From: an uncultured Oscillospiraceae bacterium
Lineage (GTDB): Bacteria > Bacillota > Clostridia > Oscillospirales > Oscillospiraceae
Assembly (NCBI GenBank): GCA_934574095.1
Contig: CAKTMW010000025.1
Location: forward strand, 1 to 26,531
Reading direction: 5' to 3'
Length of the DNA stretch: 26,531 nt
Of this stretch, positions 6,410 to 13,581 are shown in pieces (position 1 is the stretch's first letter; each line of letters begins with the position of its first letter). The position numbers and the translations under genes are program-made. The notes under the pieces were generated by a model. That model ran no database searches, had not been told where the DNA came from, and saw only the letters and a program-made list of their open reading frames with translations.

Positions 6410-7027
6410 ATGACACGATGGAAGAAATGGGAGCTGGCGCTGCTCCTGGGGCTGTGCGCCGCGTTGATGTGGGGCGCTTGGTCCGCTCAGAGACAGGATG
6501 CCTTGGCCCGGAAAATGATCCGCCTGCACGTCATCGCCAACTCCGACAGTGACGCCGATCAGGCGTTGAAACTGCAAGTGCGCGACAAGGTGTTAAACTT
6601 TACAGAAAATGTATTGCAGCGTTCTGATGACATGGAGGACGCACAGGAGCGGCTTCGGGATGCGCTGAGCCGCATTGAGAATATCGCCCGGCGTGAGATC
6701 GTCAGCCAGGGCTATGACTATCCTGTGACAGCACAGCTGACCAGTACGGAATTTCCTAAGAAGGAATATGACGGCTTCTCGCTGCCTGCCGGAGAGTATA
6801 TGGCCCTGCGGCTGGTGATCGGCGAGGGGGAGGGGCAGAACTGGTGGTGTGTAGTGTACCCGCCCCTGTGTACCGCAGCGGCTGCGGACATGCCGGAGAC
6901 GGCCGTTCGGGCCGGACTGACCGACGACGATGTGGGACTCATCACAGAGGAGGATGGCGGCTATGTGCTGAAATTCCGTTCCCTGGAGTTGTGGGAACAG
7001 CTGCGGCAATGGCTGGGTAAGCGATAA
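6410..7027 (+). CDS. spoIIR: Stage II sporulation protein R
   Basis: 205-residue SpoIIR, made in the forespore and exported to the intermembrane space. There it triggers SpoIIGA to process pro-SigE in the mother cell. An N-terminal signal or anchor segment spans about 8-25 (ELALLLGLCAALMWGAW). The family core follows: LARKMIRLHVIANSDSDADQ, LKLQVRDKVL, EYMALRLVIGEGEGQNWWCV and YPPLC. Length is normal. Its start codon follows directly on the ispE terminator T tract, and a forespore-type promoter lies inside that structure, fitting compartment-specific expression. A 13-bp hairpin follows at 7029-7070. Confidence 0.95.
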   Translation: MTRWKKWELALLLGLCAALMWGAWSAQRQDALARKMIRLHVIANSDSDADQALKLQVRDKVLNFTENVLQRSDDMEDAQERLRDALSRIENIARREIVSQGYDYPVTAQLTSTEFPKKEYDGFSLPAGEYMALRLVIGEGEGQNWWCVVYPPLCTAAAADMPETAVRAGLTDDDVGLITEEDGGYVLKFRSLELWEQLRQWLGKR

Positions 7028-7028
7028 C

Positions 7029-7070
7029 GGTGAAAGGCGCGTTGACCGGATGGCCAGCGCGCCTTTCACC
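7029..7070 (+). terminator. Hairpin after spoIIR, probable terminator
   Basis: Perfect 13-bp stem GGTGAAAGGCGCG (7029-7041) / CGCGCCTTTCACC (7058-7070) just after the spoIIR stop. It lacks a following T run (TTGCAAAAAA), so it may terminate poorly or act mainly as mRNA 3'-end protection. Confidence 0.55.
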
Positions 7071-7492
7071 TTGCAAAAAATGAAAAAGAGAGAGGGGAGT
7101 GAAGAAACAATCAGAAAAAGTAAGGTTCAGTTCCTTTTGTTATTTCTAGTGTAGCGCTGAAATCTTAAAAAATCCTGAAAAGAATGTAACGATTTTGTGA
7201 ATCTATCAAATGGAAATAGCTCTTAGCGAGATAAGCAGCGGCCTCGATGCTGTTGGATGAAAAAGCTTCGCAGAATTCACCGCCCGCTAAGGCGGCGAAC
7301 GATTTGAATCGTTTTTCGCCGCAGCATGTATGTGGCGAAAACACTATGCGCGGAGAGTGTGTTTTTTCGCCCGTTTATGGGCGGAAAAGCGCAGGTCGAA
7401 GCGAATCTTGCTTGGCAAAAAAGCTAACTTTTTGCCAAATTTAAGCAGCCCCGCCGCATTTGCGGCGGGGCTGCTCTATGTGATCGCGGCGC
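7071..7492. other. Non-coding region with a cluster of hairpins
   Basis: About 420 bases without a convincing gene. 7071-7240 is AT-rich and nothing is recognised in it. 7280-7475 packs successive inverted repeats: CCGCC/GGCGG (7280-7295); a 13-bp stem with a 3-base bulge (7292-7322); GGCGAAAACACT/AGTGT...TTTTCGCC (7334-7371); CGCCC/GGGCG (7368-7383); TTGGCAAAAA/TTTTTGCCAA (7412-7438); and a 15-bp GC-rich stem (7444-7475). Neighbouring stems share bases, so alternative folds are possible. It may be a structured RNA, an interspersed palindromic repeat or remains of a mobile element. A 65-codon open frame (7247-7444) simply reads through the stems and is not believed. Confidence 0.6.
7444..7475 (-). 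terminator. Strong hairpin, possible terminator of the - strand small gene
   Basis: 15-bp perfect stem AGCAGCCCCGCCGCA (7444-7458) / TGCGGCGGGGCTGCT (7461-7475), 18 bases past the stop of the small membrane protein gene. On the - strand it is followed by the moderately T-rich TTAAATTT, so it could stop leftward transcripts. Confidence 0.5.
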
Positions 7493-7672
7493 TTATACAG
7501 AGCCGCCGCGTGTGACATGACGGAGAATACCGCCGATGCACAGCAGTCCTGTGACACAGGCCAGAGAAACGGTGATATAGGCCAGCGCGGAGAACTGGGG
7601 GATCATGATACCGGCAACGGTGCAGACCAGACACAGTACCACACCCGCGATGATGGGGAACAGATTCTTCAT
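7493..7672 (-). CDS. Small hypothetical two-helix membrane protein
   Basis: 59 residues, MKNLFPIIAGVVLCLVCTVA onward, with hydrophobic segments at about 4-26 and 32-52 and a short basic tail. No family recognised. ATG 7672 is preceded at 8 bases by AAAGGAG on the - strand; a TTG six codons upstream (7690) would overlap that ribosome site and is not used. A TATAAT -10 lies at 7734-7729. It stands alone between hairpin-rich DNA and a divergent M50 protease gene. Confidence 0.6.
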   Translation of the reverse strand: MKNLFPIIAGVVLCLVCTVAGIMIPQFSALAYITVSLACVTGLLCIGGILRHVTRGGSV

Positions 7673-7728
7673 GGCGATACTCCTTTCCAAGTATGAACGA
7701 TGTTTCCTTCTGAACCTTTTCTGATTCT

Positions 7729-7734
7729 ATTATA
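7729..7734 (-). promoter_or_regulatory. -10 element of the small membrane protein gene
   Basis: Perfect TATAAT on the - strand (7734-7729), 56 bases upstream of ATG 7672. No good -35 is seen at the usual distance. Confidence 0.4.
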
Positions 7735-7825
7735 TGCAAAAGTGTGGAAAACATCATTACGATTCCGTTGCGCTTTGGTTACAGCTTCGGCTACAAAATG
7801 GTTACAGAAACGCGGGATTTTTTTC

Positions 7826-7854
7826 TTGTTTTCAGGTGCGCTTTTTGCTATAAT
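7826..7854 (+). promoter_or_regulatory. Extended -10 SigA promoter of the M50/scpAB operon
   Basis: TTGTTT (7826-7831), a 17-base spacer, and TGC-TATAAT (7846-7854), an extended -10 with a perfect hexamer. Start is near 7861, about 50 bases before the M50 gene. Confidence 0.7.
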
Positions 7855-7910
7855 AAAAATGTTATTGGTAATTTGGTATATTAGGCCCTTTTCGATAGGA
7901 GTGACCTCTT

Positions 7911-8573
7911 TTGAACTATCTGCAAAACCTTTGGAACGCGCTGGACCTTGGTTCGCTGCGGGATACACTGCTGCGTGTGGCGGCGGTATTGATCTGTCTG
8001 ATCCTGCACGAGACGTGCCACGGCATCGCCGCTTTTTTCCTGGGCGACCCCACCGCGAAACGGAACCACCGCCTGTCCCTGAACCCCCTGCGGCATATTG
8101 ACTGGATCGGTCTTGCCGCCATGGTGCTGACCGGGGTGGGCTGGGCAAAGCCTGTCCCGGTGGACCCCAGCTATTTCAAGCATCCCAAACGGGGGATGGC
8201 CATCACGGCCCTGGCCGGGCCGCTGTCTAACCTGCTGCTGGCCCTTTGGCTGCTGCTGGGGGCGCGGCTGATGTATACCCATGCCTTGGCTACGGGTGAT
8301 ATCAATGAGACGCTGTTCTACTTCATGATGAATACGGCGCTGATGTCCATCGGCCTTGGCGTCTTCAACCTGATCCCTATCCCGCCGCTGGACGGCTCCA
8401 AAGTGCTGGCGGCGCTGCTGCCGGACCGGCAGTATATCTGGCTCATGCGCTATGAGCGCTTCGGTATGCTCATCATCATGGCGCTGGTGTGCTTCGGCGC
8501 CCTGTCCAACGTGCTGGACGGCGCCATCGGCTGGGTGTTCCAGCTATTCTGCCGCATTGTCGGCTTTTATTGA
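7911..8573 (+). CDS. Site-2 protease family (M50) membrane metalloprotease
   Basis: 220-residue polytopic membrane protein with the zinc motif HETCH (residues 33-37, within LILHETCHGIAAF) and the second metal-ligand region FNLIPIPPLDG (about 157-167). Four or more hydrophobic helices are visible. Family members cleave membrane-embedded substrates; the substrate here is unknown. The start is TTG 7911, with AGGAG 9 bases upstream (7897-7901). The gene sits just upstream of scpA, a neighbourhood common in Firmicutes, and its stop overlaps the scpA ribosome site. It is distinct from the SpoIVFB-like protease at 18988. Confidence 0.88.
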   Translation: MNYLQNLWNALDLGSLRDTLLRVAAVLICLILHETCHGIAAFFLGDPTAKRNHRLSLNPLRHIDWIGLAAMVLTGVGWAKPVPVDPSYFKHPKRGMAITALAGPLSNLLLALWLLLGARLMYTHALATGDINETLFYFMMNTALMSIGLGVFNLIPIPPLDGSKVLAALLPDRQYIWLMRYERFGMLIIMALVCFGALSNVLDGAIGWVFQLFCRIVGFY

Positions 8574-8584
8574 GGTAATCATCA

Positions 8585-9379
8585 TTGGATAATCCCATTT
8601 TCAAACTGGAAAAAGTTGTACAGGCCAAGGGCAGTGAGCCTATGGAGGATTTTGAAGGCCCGCTGGACCTGATCCTGTTCCTGCTGAGTAAGAATAAAAT
8701 CGAAATACAGGATATCCCCATCGCACTGATCCTGGATCAGTATCAGGAGTATCTGGAGCAGCGCAAGCAGATGGACTTGGAGGTGGCCAGCGAATTTGTC
8801 GCCATGGCTGCCCATCTGATGTACATCAAGACCCGTATGCTGCTGAATCTGGAGGATGAAGAGGCCCAGAGCGAGATGGACGCCCTCATCAAATCGCTGG
8901 AGGAACGGCAGCGGGGCGACGTGTACGCCCGTGTCAAGATATTGACCGCCCGCCTGGCCCCCATGGGGGAGTTTGGCCGGGACATCCTGACCCGTCCGCC
9001 GGAGGTAATGGAGCGGGGCAAAATATACGAGTACGACCAGCAGCCGGGTGATCTGATCATCGCTATGCAGGAGGTGTCGGACCGCCGGGGCCAGCTGGAC
9101 GCTCAACCGGACCTGAAGCCCTTTGACGAGATCGTGCGGCGTGAGCCGTACTCCGTGGAGACCAAGGCGCGGGAGATATTCCATCGGCTCAAAACCGGCG
9201 GTATTACCCGTTTTTTGCTGTTGTTCCGGGGCAGCCGCAGCCGCAGCGAGATCGTGGCGACCTTTATGGCAGTGCTGGAGCTGTGCCGCAGCCGCATCAT
9301 TCGGTTGGCCTCCGGCGTCAACGACTGCACTGTGGAGTGCGACGGCGATATGCCGGAGGATTGGCAGGGAGAGGTTTGA
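8585..9379 (+). CDS. scpA: Segregation and condensation protein A (kleisin)
   Basis: 264-residue ScpA, the kleisin that bridges SMC heads with ScpB for chromosome organisation and segregation. The signature EDFEGPLDLILFLLSKNKIE begins near residue 20, followed by IPIALILDQYQEYL and ASEFVAMAAHLMYIKTRMLL. The C-terminal winged-helix region, which binds the SMC head, includes RFLLLFRGSRSRSEIVATFM. TTG 8585 is preferred (GAGG 9 bases upstream); an in-frame ATG at 8642 would remove residues that precede the conserved core. scpB follows 12 bases after the stop. Confidence 0.93.
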   Translation: MDNPIFKLEKVVQAKGSEPMEDFEGPLDLILFLLSKNKIEIQDIPIALILDQYQEYLEQRKQMDLEVASEFVAMAAHLMYIKTRMLLNLEDEEAQSEMDALIKSLEERQRGDVYARVKILTARLAPMGEFGRDILTRPPEVMERGKIYEYDQQPGDLIIAMQEVSDRRGQLDAQPDLKPFDEIVRREPYSVETKAREIFHRLKTGGITRFLLLFRGSRSRSEIVATFMAVLELCRSRIIRLASGVNDCTVECDGDMPEDWQGEV

Positions 9380-9391
9380 GGGAGGTAAGAT

Positions 9392-9988
9392 ATGGACACG
9401 CTTGAAATGAAGGAAGTGGAGGCGGCCATCGAGGGCATCCTCTTTGCCTCTGGCGAACCGGTGGCGGTGGACCGCATCTGCATGGCCATGGATATGGACC
9501 GCCCCACGGTGGAGCTGGTGCTGCAGAAGCTGACGGACTACTACGCCTACGAGCGCCGGGGCATGCGGCTTTTGAAGATGGAGGACAGCTATCAGCTGTG
9601 CTCCGCGCCGGAGTACGGCGACGTTATCCGCCGCGCCTTCGAGGTGCGCAAGCCCGCCAAGCTGAGTCAGCCCGCCCTGGAGGTGCTGACCATCATCGCC
9701 TACTACCAGCCCACCACGCGGGCTTATGTGGACCAGATCCGGGGCGTGGACAGCTCCTATACGGTGGGACTGCTGCTGGACCGGCATCTCATTGAGGAGT
9801 GCGGACGGCTTCAGGTGCCGGGACGACCCCGGCTGTACCGCACCACCCAGGCATTCCTGCGGGCTTTCCACCTGCGGTCGCTGGACGACCTGCCGGAGAT
9901 GCCCGGCATGGAGGGCGATGGCCAGCTGCGTCTGGACGAGCGGGGCAACCTGCTGGAACTGCCGGAGGAATTCACGGAAGAGAACTGA
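9392..9988 (+). CDS. scpB: Segregation and condensation protein B
   Basis: 198-residue ScpB, a dimer of tandem winged helices that binds the ScpA kleisin in the SMC complex. Signature segments are AAIEGILFASGEPV (10-24), YQLCSAPEY, and KLSQPALEVLTIIAYYQPTTR with VDQIRGVDSSYTVGLLLDRHLI. Start ATG 9392 follows GGGAGG at 9380-9385. It is co-transcribed with scpA and the DUF2953 gene that follows. Confidence 0.95.
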   Translation: MDTLEMKEVEAAIEGILFASGEPVAVDRICMAMDMDRPTVELVLQKLTDYYAYERRGMRLLKMEDSYQLCSAPEYGDVIRRAFEVRKPAKLSQPALEVLTIIAYYQPTTRAYVDQIRGVDSSYTVGLLLDRHLIEECGRLQVPGRPRLYRTTQAFLRAFHLRSLDDLPEMPGMEGDGQLRLDERGNLLELPEEFTEEN

Positions 9989-10013
9989 CCCATCGTGAAA
10001 GGAGGCGTTTGCC

Positions 10014-10703
10014 TTGGTGGGATGGATCATACTGGGCGTGATCGCGGCGCTGATCGTTGTGATCCTGTGTCTGCGGGTGGGCGCAACGGTCTGCTTCGGA
10101 GAGAAGCTGCAAGTCACGGCCCGGATCGGCCCGAAGACAATGCAGATCATTCCGGTGCCGGAAAAAAAACCTAAGAAGGCAAAGAATGCGCGGAAGCCTG
10201 CGGCAAAGGGTAATGAAACGCCAAAGGAAAAGAAAAAGCTGGATTTTCACCTGACCTTTGACGATGTCCGCGGTGCGCTGCGGGCAGTGTGGCAGTCTGC
10301 GCAGCGGACGCTGCGCCGCGTTGGGCGGCGGATACGCATCGACCCCATGGACGTGAGCATCGTACTGGGGGATGAGAACCCTGCCAATACGGCAGAGTGG
10401 TACGGCTGGGTCAATACTGCTGTCTGGACAGTGATGCCCCGGCTGGAGGAGTGGCTGCATATGCCGCACCCCTACGTCCATATGGCGATGGACTTCGATG
10501 CTATGGAGACCAAGGTTTCCGGCACCGTAGGCGTCAGTTTTCGGCTCGGCGACCTGTTGGCCATCGGTTTTGCGGCGGCGGGACCGCTGCTGCGGTTCGG
10601 CATTCCCTTCCTGAAGCGGCAGAAGGCCGTCAAGCGTGAGGAGGCCAAGGAACAGGCGGCTGCGGAAAAGAAAGCGGAGACTGCGCCTGACAAAGCAGCA
10701 TAA
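10014..10703 (+). CDS. DUF2953 family membrane-anchored protein
   Basis: 229 residues: an N-terminal transmembrane helix (3-24), a lysine-rich linker (about 48-75, KKPKKAKNARKPAAKG), then a DUF2953-like domain (LDFHLTFDDVRGAL to GTVGVSFRLGDLLAIG), and a charged Ala/Lys/Glu tail. Function is unknown. In Clostridia the family commonly sits immediately before gerW (ytfJ), as here, hinting at a sporulation-linked role, though that is inference. TTG 10014 is chosen because AAAGGAGG (9998-10005) is 8 bases upstream; GTG 10017 is the next possible start. Confidence 0.82.
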   Translation: MVGWIILGVIAALIVVILCLRVGATVCFGEKLQVTARIGPKTMQIIPVPEKKPKKAKNARKPAAKGNETPKEKKKLDFHLTFDDVRGALRAVWQSAQRTLRRVGRRIRIDPMDVSIVLGDENPANTAEWYGWVNTAVWTVMPRLEEWLHMPHPYVHMAMDFDAMETKVSGTVGVSFRLGDLLAIGFAAAGPLLRFGIPFLKRQKAVKREEAKEQAAAEKKAETAPDKAA

Positions 10704-10741
10704 GCAACGATAAGATTTACGATAAAGAAAGGAATACGACC

Positions 10742-11140
10742 ATGGAAATGAACGAAAAGAAGAATGCCATTACGGCAGTCATGGAAGCCTCTATGGCAAA
10801 GATACGTGAAATGGTGGATTCCAACACCATCGTGGGCGAGCCTATCACCACGCCGGACGGCGTGACGCTGATCCCGGTGTCCCGGCTGAGCTTCGGCTTC
10901 GGCTGCGGCGGCGGTGACTACGGCAAGCAGGCCGACCAGATGGGCGCCGGCGCCGGGGCAGGCGTCCGGGTGGAACCCATGGCTTTCCTGGTGGTCAAGG
11001 ACGGCGTGACCCGTATGCTGCCGGTGGCTGCCCCTGCAATTACCACCGTGGACCGGGCCATCGAACTGGTGCCCCAGGTGCTGGACCGGGTAGAGAGCTT
11101 CATCGACCGCAAAAAGGCGGAGAAGGAGTTTTCGGAATAA
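10742..11140 (+). CDS. ytfJ: GerW family sporulation protein (YtfJ)
   Basis: 132 residues of the GerW/YtfJ family, required for proper germination in Bacillus. The conserved core is VGEPITTPDGVTLIPVSRLSFGFG, the glycine-rich GCGGGDYGKQ and GAGAGAGVRVEPMAFLVV. The ATG at 10742 is preceded by AAAGGA at about 10729-10734. It lies between DUF2953 and a D-Ala-D-Ala carboxypeptidase gene, a common Clostridial order. A forespore promoter was looked for and not convincingly found, so it may be read from the scpAB operon promoter. Confidence 0.93.
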   Translation: MEMNEKKNAITAVMEASMAKIREMVDSNTIVGEPITTPDGVTLIPVSRLSFGFGCGGGDYGKQADQMGAGAGAGVRVEPMAFLVVKDGVTRMLPVAAPAITTVDRAIELVPQVLDRVESFIDRKKAEKEFSE

Positions 11141-11183
11141 GCGAAATTTAGAAAGCTAAGGACAGACCGTCCCTGCATAGAGT

Positions 11184-11201
11184 GGTATCCGGGGTGATAC
11201 C
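11184..11201 (+). promoter_or_regulatory. Hairpin displaying the ribosome site of the carboxypeptidase gene
   Basis: GGTATC (11184-11189) and GATACC (11196-11201) form a 6-bp stem with loop CGGGGT, which holds the ribosome-binding sequence and ends exactly at ATG 11202. It could modulate translation, or it may be chance. Confidence 0.35.
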
Positions 11202-12005
11202 ATGTGGAAAAAACTGTGCGGGGCGCTGCTGGCCCTGACGATGCTGCTGGCGCTGCTGCCCTGTCGGGCAGAGGCGGCGCAGTTGTCCGCGACGGCGGCG
11301 ATTCTGATGGACGCCGACAGCGGGGAAGTATTATACGAAAAAGACACCGGGCGGCGTATGCGCATTGCCAGCACCACCAAGATCATGACGGCGCTGGTGG
11401 CGCTGGAACGCGCCCGGCTGACGGACACTGTCACCGTGACGAAAGACCACATGGTGGAGGGCTCCTCCATGTATCTCAAGCCGGGAGAGACGGTGACGGT
11501 GGAGGAGCTGCTGTACGGTCTGATGCTGTGCAGCGGCAACGACGCGGCGCTGGCGCTGGCGGACTGCTGCGGCGGTCTGGACACGTTTGTGCAGGCCATG
11601 AATGAAAAGGCAGCGGCCCTGGGGATGAAGGACACCTCCTTCGCCAATCCCAACGGCCTGGACGATGAGAAACACTATTCCACCGCCTATGACATGGCGC
11701 TGTTGGCGGCCTATGCGGCGCAGAACCCTACCTTCCGGCGCATCTGCTCCACCCGGACAGCCACCGTAGGCCGCAGGACCATGACCAATCACAATAAGCT
11801 GCTGGCCCAGATCGATGGCTGCATCGGCATGAAGACCGGCTATACCAAGGCGGCGGGCCGCACACTGGTGTCCTGTGCGGAGCGCCAGGGCCGCCGTCTG
11901 GTGGCGGTGACGCTGTGCGACGGCAACGACTGGGCTGACCACAAGGTACTGTACGACCTGGGCTTCGCTGCGGTGGAAGCGAAAGACACGGAGGATGCAT
12001 CATGA
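11202..12005 (+). CDS. D-alanyl-D-alanine carboxypeptidase (DacF-like, S11 family)
   Basis: 267-residue secreted penicillin-binding protein that trims the terminal D-Ala of peptidoglycan stem peptides. A signal peptide spans residues 1-26, with cleavage likely after AEA. The three active-site motifs are present: SxxK as IASTTKIMTAL (Ser about 57), SGN as LMLCSGNDAAL (about 111) and KTG as CIGMKTGYTKAAGR (about 212). It is shorter than DacA/DacF because the C-terminal beta domain and amphipathic anchor are absent. In Bacillus dacF is a forespore gene, so a role in spore cortex or envelope is plausible. It overlaps rluB by 4 bases (ATGA). Confidence 0.9.
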   Translation: MWKKLCGALLALTMLLALLPCRAEAAQLSATAAILMDADSGEVLYEKDTGRRMRIASTTKIMTALVALERARLTDTVTVTKDHMVEGSSMYLKPGETVTVEELLYGLMLCSGNDAALALADCCGGLDTFVQAMNEKAAALGMKDTSFANPNGLDDEKHYSTAYDMALLAAYAAQNPTFRRICSTRTATVGRRTMTNHNKLLAQIDGCIGMKTGYTKAAGRTLVSCAERQGRRLVAVTLCDGNDWADHKVLYDLGFAAVEAKDTEDAS

Positions 12006-12718
12006 CGGAACGGCTGCAAAAACTCATCGCCCGCTCTGGGCTCTGTTCCCGCCGGGCGGCGGAGACACTGCTGACGGAGGGACGGGTAACGGTCAACGGC
12101 GCGCTGGCCCGATTGGGTGATAAAGCAGATTCGGAAACCGATGTCATCACAATAGATGGAAAGCGAATTACCTTTACAGAAAAAATGGCATATCTGATGC
12201 TCAATAAGCCCCGTGGATACGTGACCACCCTCAGCGATGAGCTGGGCCGCGCCACTGCTGCGGAGCTGGTGGCGGACTGCGGCGTGCGGGTATTTCCAGT
12301 GGGAAGGCTGGATAAGGACAGCGAGGGCTTGCTGCTGTTCACCAACGACGGGGCGCTGATGCAGGCCATGACTCATCCCAGGCATCAGGTGGACAAGGTA
12401 TACGAGGTCACCGTCACTGGTGCTCTGGAGGGCGCGGCGGCACGGCTGGCAGCCGTGACCGACCTGGAAGGGGAGCCCATTATCCCCGCTCAGGTGGAGA
12501 CGGTATGGCAGCGTGGCGGACAGGCCATGCTGCGGGTGACCATCCATCAGGGGAAAAACCGGCAGATTCGCCGTATGTGCGCCCAGGTAGGGCTGGAGGT
12601 CACGCGGCTGCGCCGCGTGGCGGAGAACAGCCTGATGCTGGGTGATCTGGAACCGGGAAAATGGCGGTATTTAACGGAGGCGGAGATATCCGCCCTAAAA
12701 GGAAGCGAGAGAATATGA
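12002..12718 (+). CDS. rluB: rRNA pseudouridine synthase, RsuA/RluB/E/F family
   Basis: 238 residues: an N-terminal S4 RNA-binding domain (about 1-60, RLQKLIARSGLCSRRAAETL) and a pseudouridine synthase catalytic domain with the nucleophile aspartate in FPVGRLDKDSEGLLL (D103). The C-terminal motif GKNRQIRRMCAQVGLEVTRL is typical. The family modifies helix-90-region uridines of 23S rRNA (RluB) or 16S rRNA (RsuA). Firmicute homologs in the scpAB-dac neighbourhood are usually called RluB, but substrate assignment is by context. Its start overlaps the carboxypeptidase stop, and its stop overlaps the start of the RpiR-type regulator. Confidence 0.88.
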   Translation: MTERLQKLIARSGLCSRRAAETLLTEGRVTVNGALARLGDKADSETDVITIDGKRITFTEKMAYLMLNKPRGYVTTLSDELGRATAAELVADCGVRVFPVGRLDKDSEGLLLFTNDGALMQAMTHPRHQVDKVYEVTVTGALEGAAARLAAVTDLEGEPIIPAQVETVWQRGGQAMLRVTIHQGKNRQIRRMCAQVGLEVTRLRRVAENSLMLGDLEPGKWRYLTEAEISALKGSERI

Positions 12719-13581
12719 AACAGAGCGTATTACATACGATACGCGCCAATATAGACGGTTTTTCCAAGGGACAGAAGCGAATTGCCGACTATATTCTGAA
12801 CAATTATGACAAGGCGGCCTTTATGACTGCCGCCAAGCTGGGTCAGACGGCCCAGGTCAGTGAATCCACTGTGGTGCGATTTGCCGCCGAGCTTGGTTAC
12901 AGCGGTTATCCCGCTATGCAGAAGGCATTGCAGGAGATCATCCGGGGCAAGCTGACCTCGGTGCAGCGTATTCAGGCGTCCCAGGACCAGATGACCGGCG
13001 ACGATATTCTGGCCGCAGTGATGCAGCGGGATATGGACAGCATCCACAACGCCATCGAACAAGTGGACCGCGGCGAGTTCCAAAAGGTGGTCGAGCTGCT
13101 GCTGAACGCCCAGCACATCTACATTTTGGGTGTGCGCTCCAGCTCCTATCTGGCGGGCTATCTGAACTTCTATTTCCACCTGCTGTTCAAAAATGTCATC
13201 TATGTGCAGAATACGGCGGCGGGCGAGATATACGAGCAAATGATCCATATCGGCCCCGGCGACGTGATGGTGGGCATCAGCTTCCCGCGCTACTCCAACA
13301 TGGGCATCCACGCCATCCAGTTGGCCCACGACCGTGGCGCGGACGTGGTAGCCATCACCGACAGTCAGCTGTCGCCCTTGTACCCTCTGGCCACGGCGGC
13401 GCTGCTGGTGCGGTGCGAGGCGTTGTCCTATGTAGACTCGCTGGCCGCGCCGATGAGCCTTATCAACGCATTGATCCTGGCCATCGGCCAGCGGAAGCGG
13501 GATGAGGCCGCCCAGGTATTTGCGGATATGGAGCAGGTGTGGTCCAAATACAGTATTTTTGGGAAAGCGGAAGATGAATAA
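12715..13581 (+). CDS. MurR/RpiR family transcriptional regulator
   Basis: 288 residues: an N-terminal RpiR helix-turn-helix (about 1-77, with QKRIADYILNNYDKAAFMTA and VSESTVVRFAAELGYSGYP) and a C-terminal SIS sugar-phosphate-binding domain (about 110-250; IYILGVRSSSYLAGYL, GDVMVGISFPRYS). Such proteins usually sense a sugar phosphate or amino-sugar phosphate and control a nearby catabolic operon; no such operon is in view. ATG 12715 overlaps the rluB stop by 4 bases. The longer in-frame start at 12661 lies inside rluB without a better ribosome site. It overlaps the next flavoprotein gene by 8 bases, so all three are probably co-translated. Confidence 0.9.
   Translation: MKQSVLHTIRANIDGFSKGQKRIADYILNNYDKAAFMTAAKLGQTAQVSESTVVRFAAELGYSGYPAMQKALQEIIRGKLTSVQRIQASQDQMTGDDILAAVMQRDMDSIHNAIEQVDRGEFQKVVELLLNAQHIYILGVRSSSYLAGYLNFYFHLLFKNVIYVQNTAAGEIYEQMIHIGPGDVMVGISFPRYSNMGIHAIQLAHDRGADVVAITDSQLSPLYPLATAALLVRCEALSYVDSLAAPMSLINALILAIGQRKRDEAAQVFADMEQVWSKYSIFGKAEDE

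Noticed and set aside
7247..7444. 65-codon open frame in the hairpin region
   Set aside because: It reads straight through several inverted repeats, has no ribosome site and no recognisable domain, so it looks like chance.
8582..10150. 522-codon - strand open frame opposite scpA-scpB
   Set aside because: It mirrors two certain genes in a GC-rich region, with His/Gln/Leu-rich low-complexity sequence and no ribosome site.
10698..10730. Forespore promoter before gerW (GCATA at 10698-10702)
   Set aside because: No acceptable -10: at 15-18 bases the sequence is TACGATAAAG or GATAAAG, matching SigF or SigG patterns poorly.
12661..12714. Longer N terminus for the RpiR regulator
   Set aside because: The extra residues (MAVFNGGGDIRPKRKREN) are out-of-frame rluB sequence and absent from the family; ATG 12715 fits the ATGA overlap.
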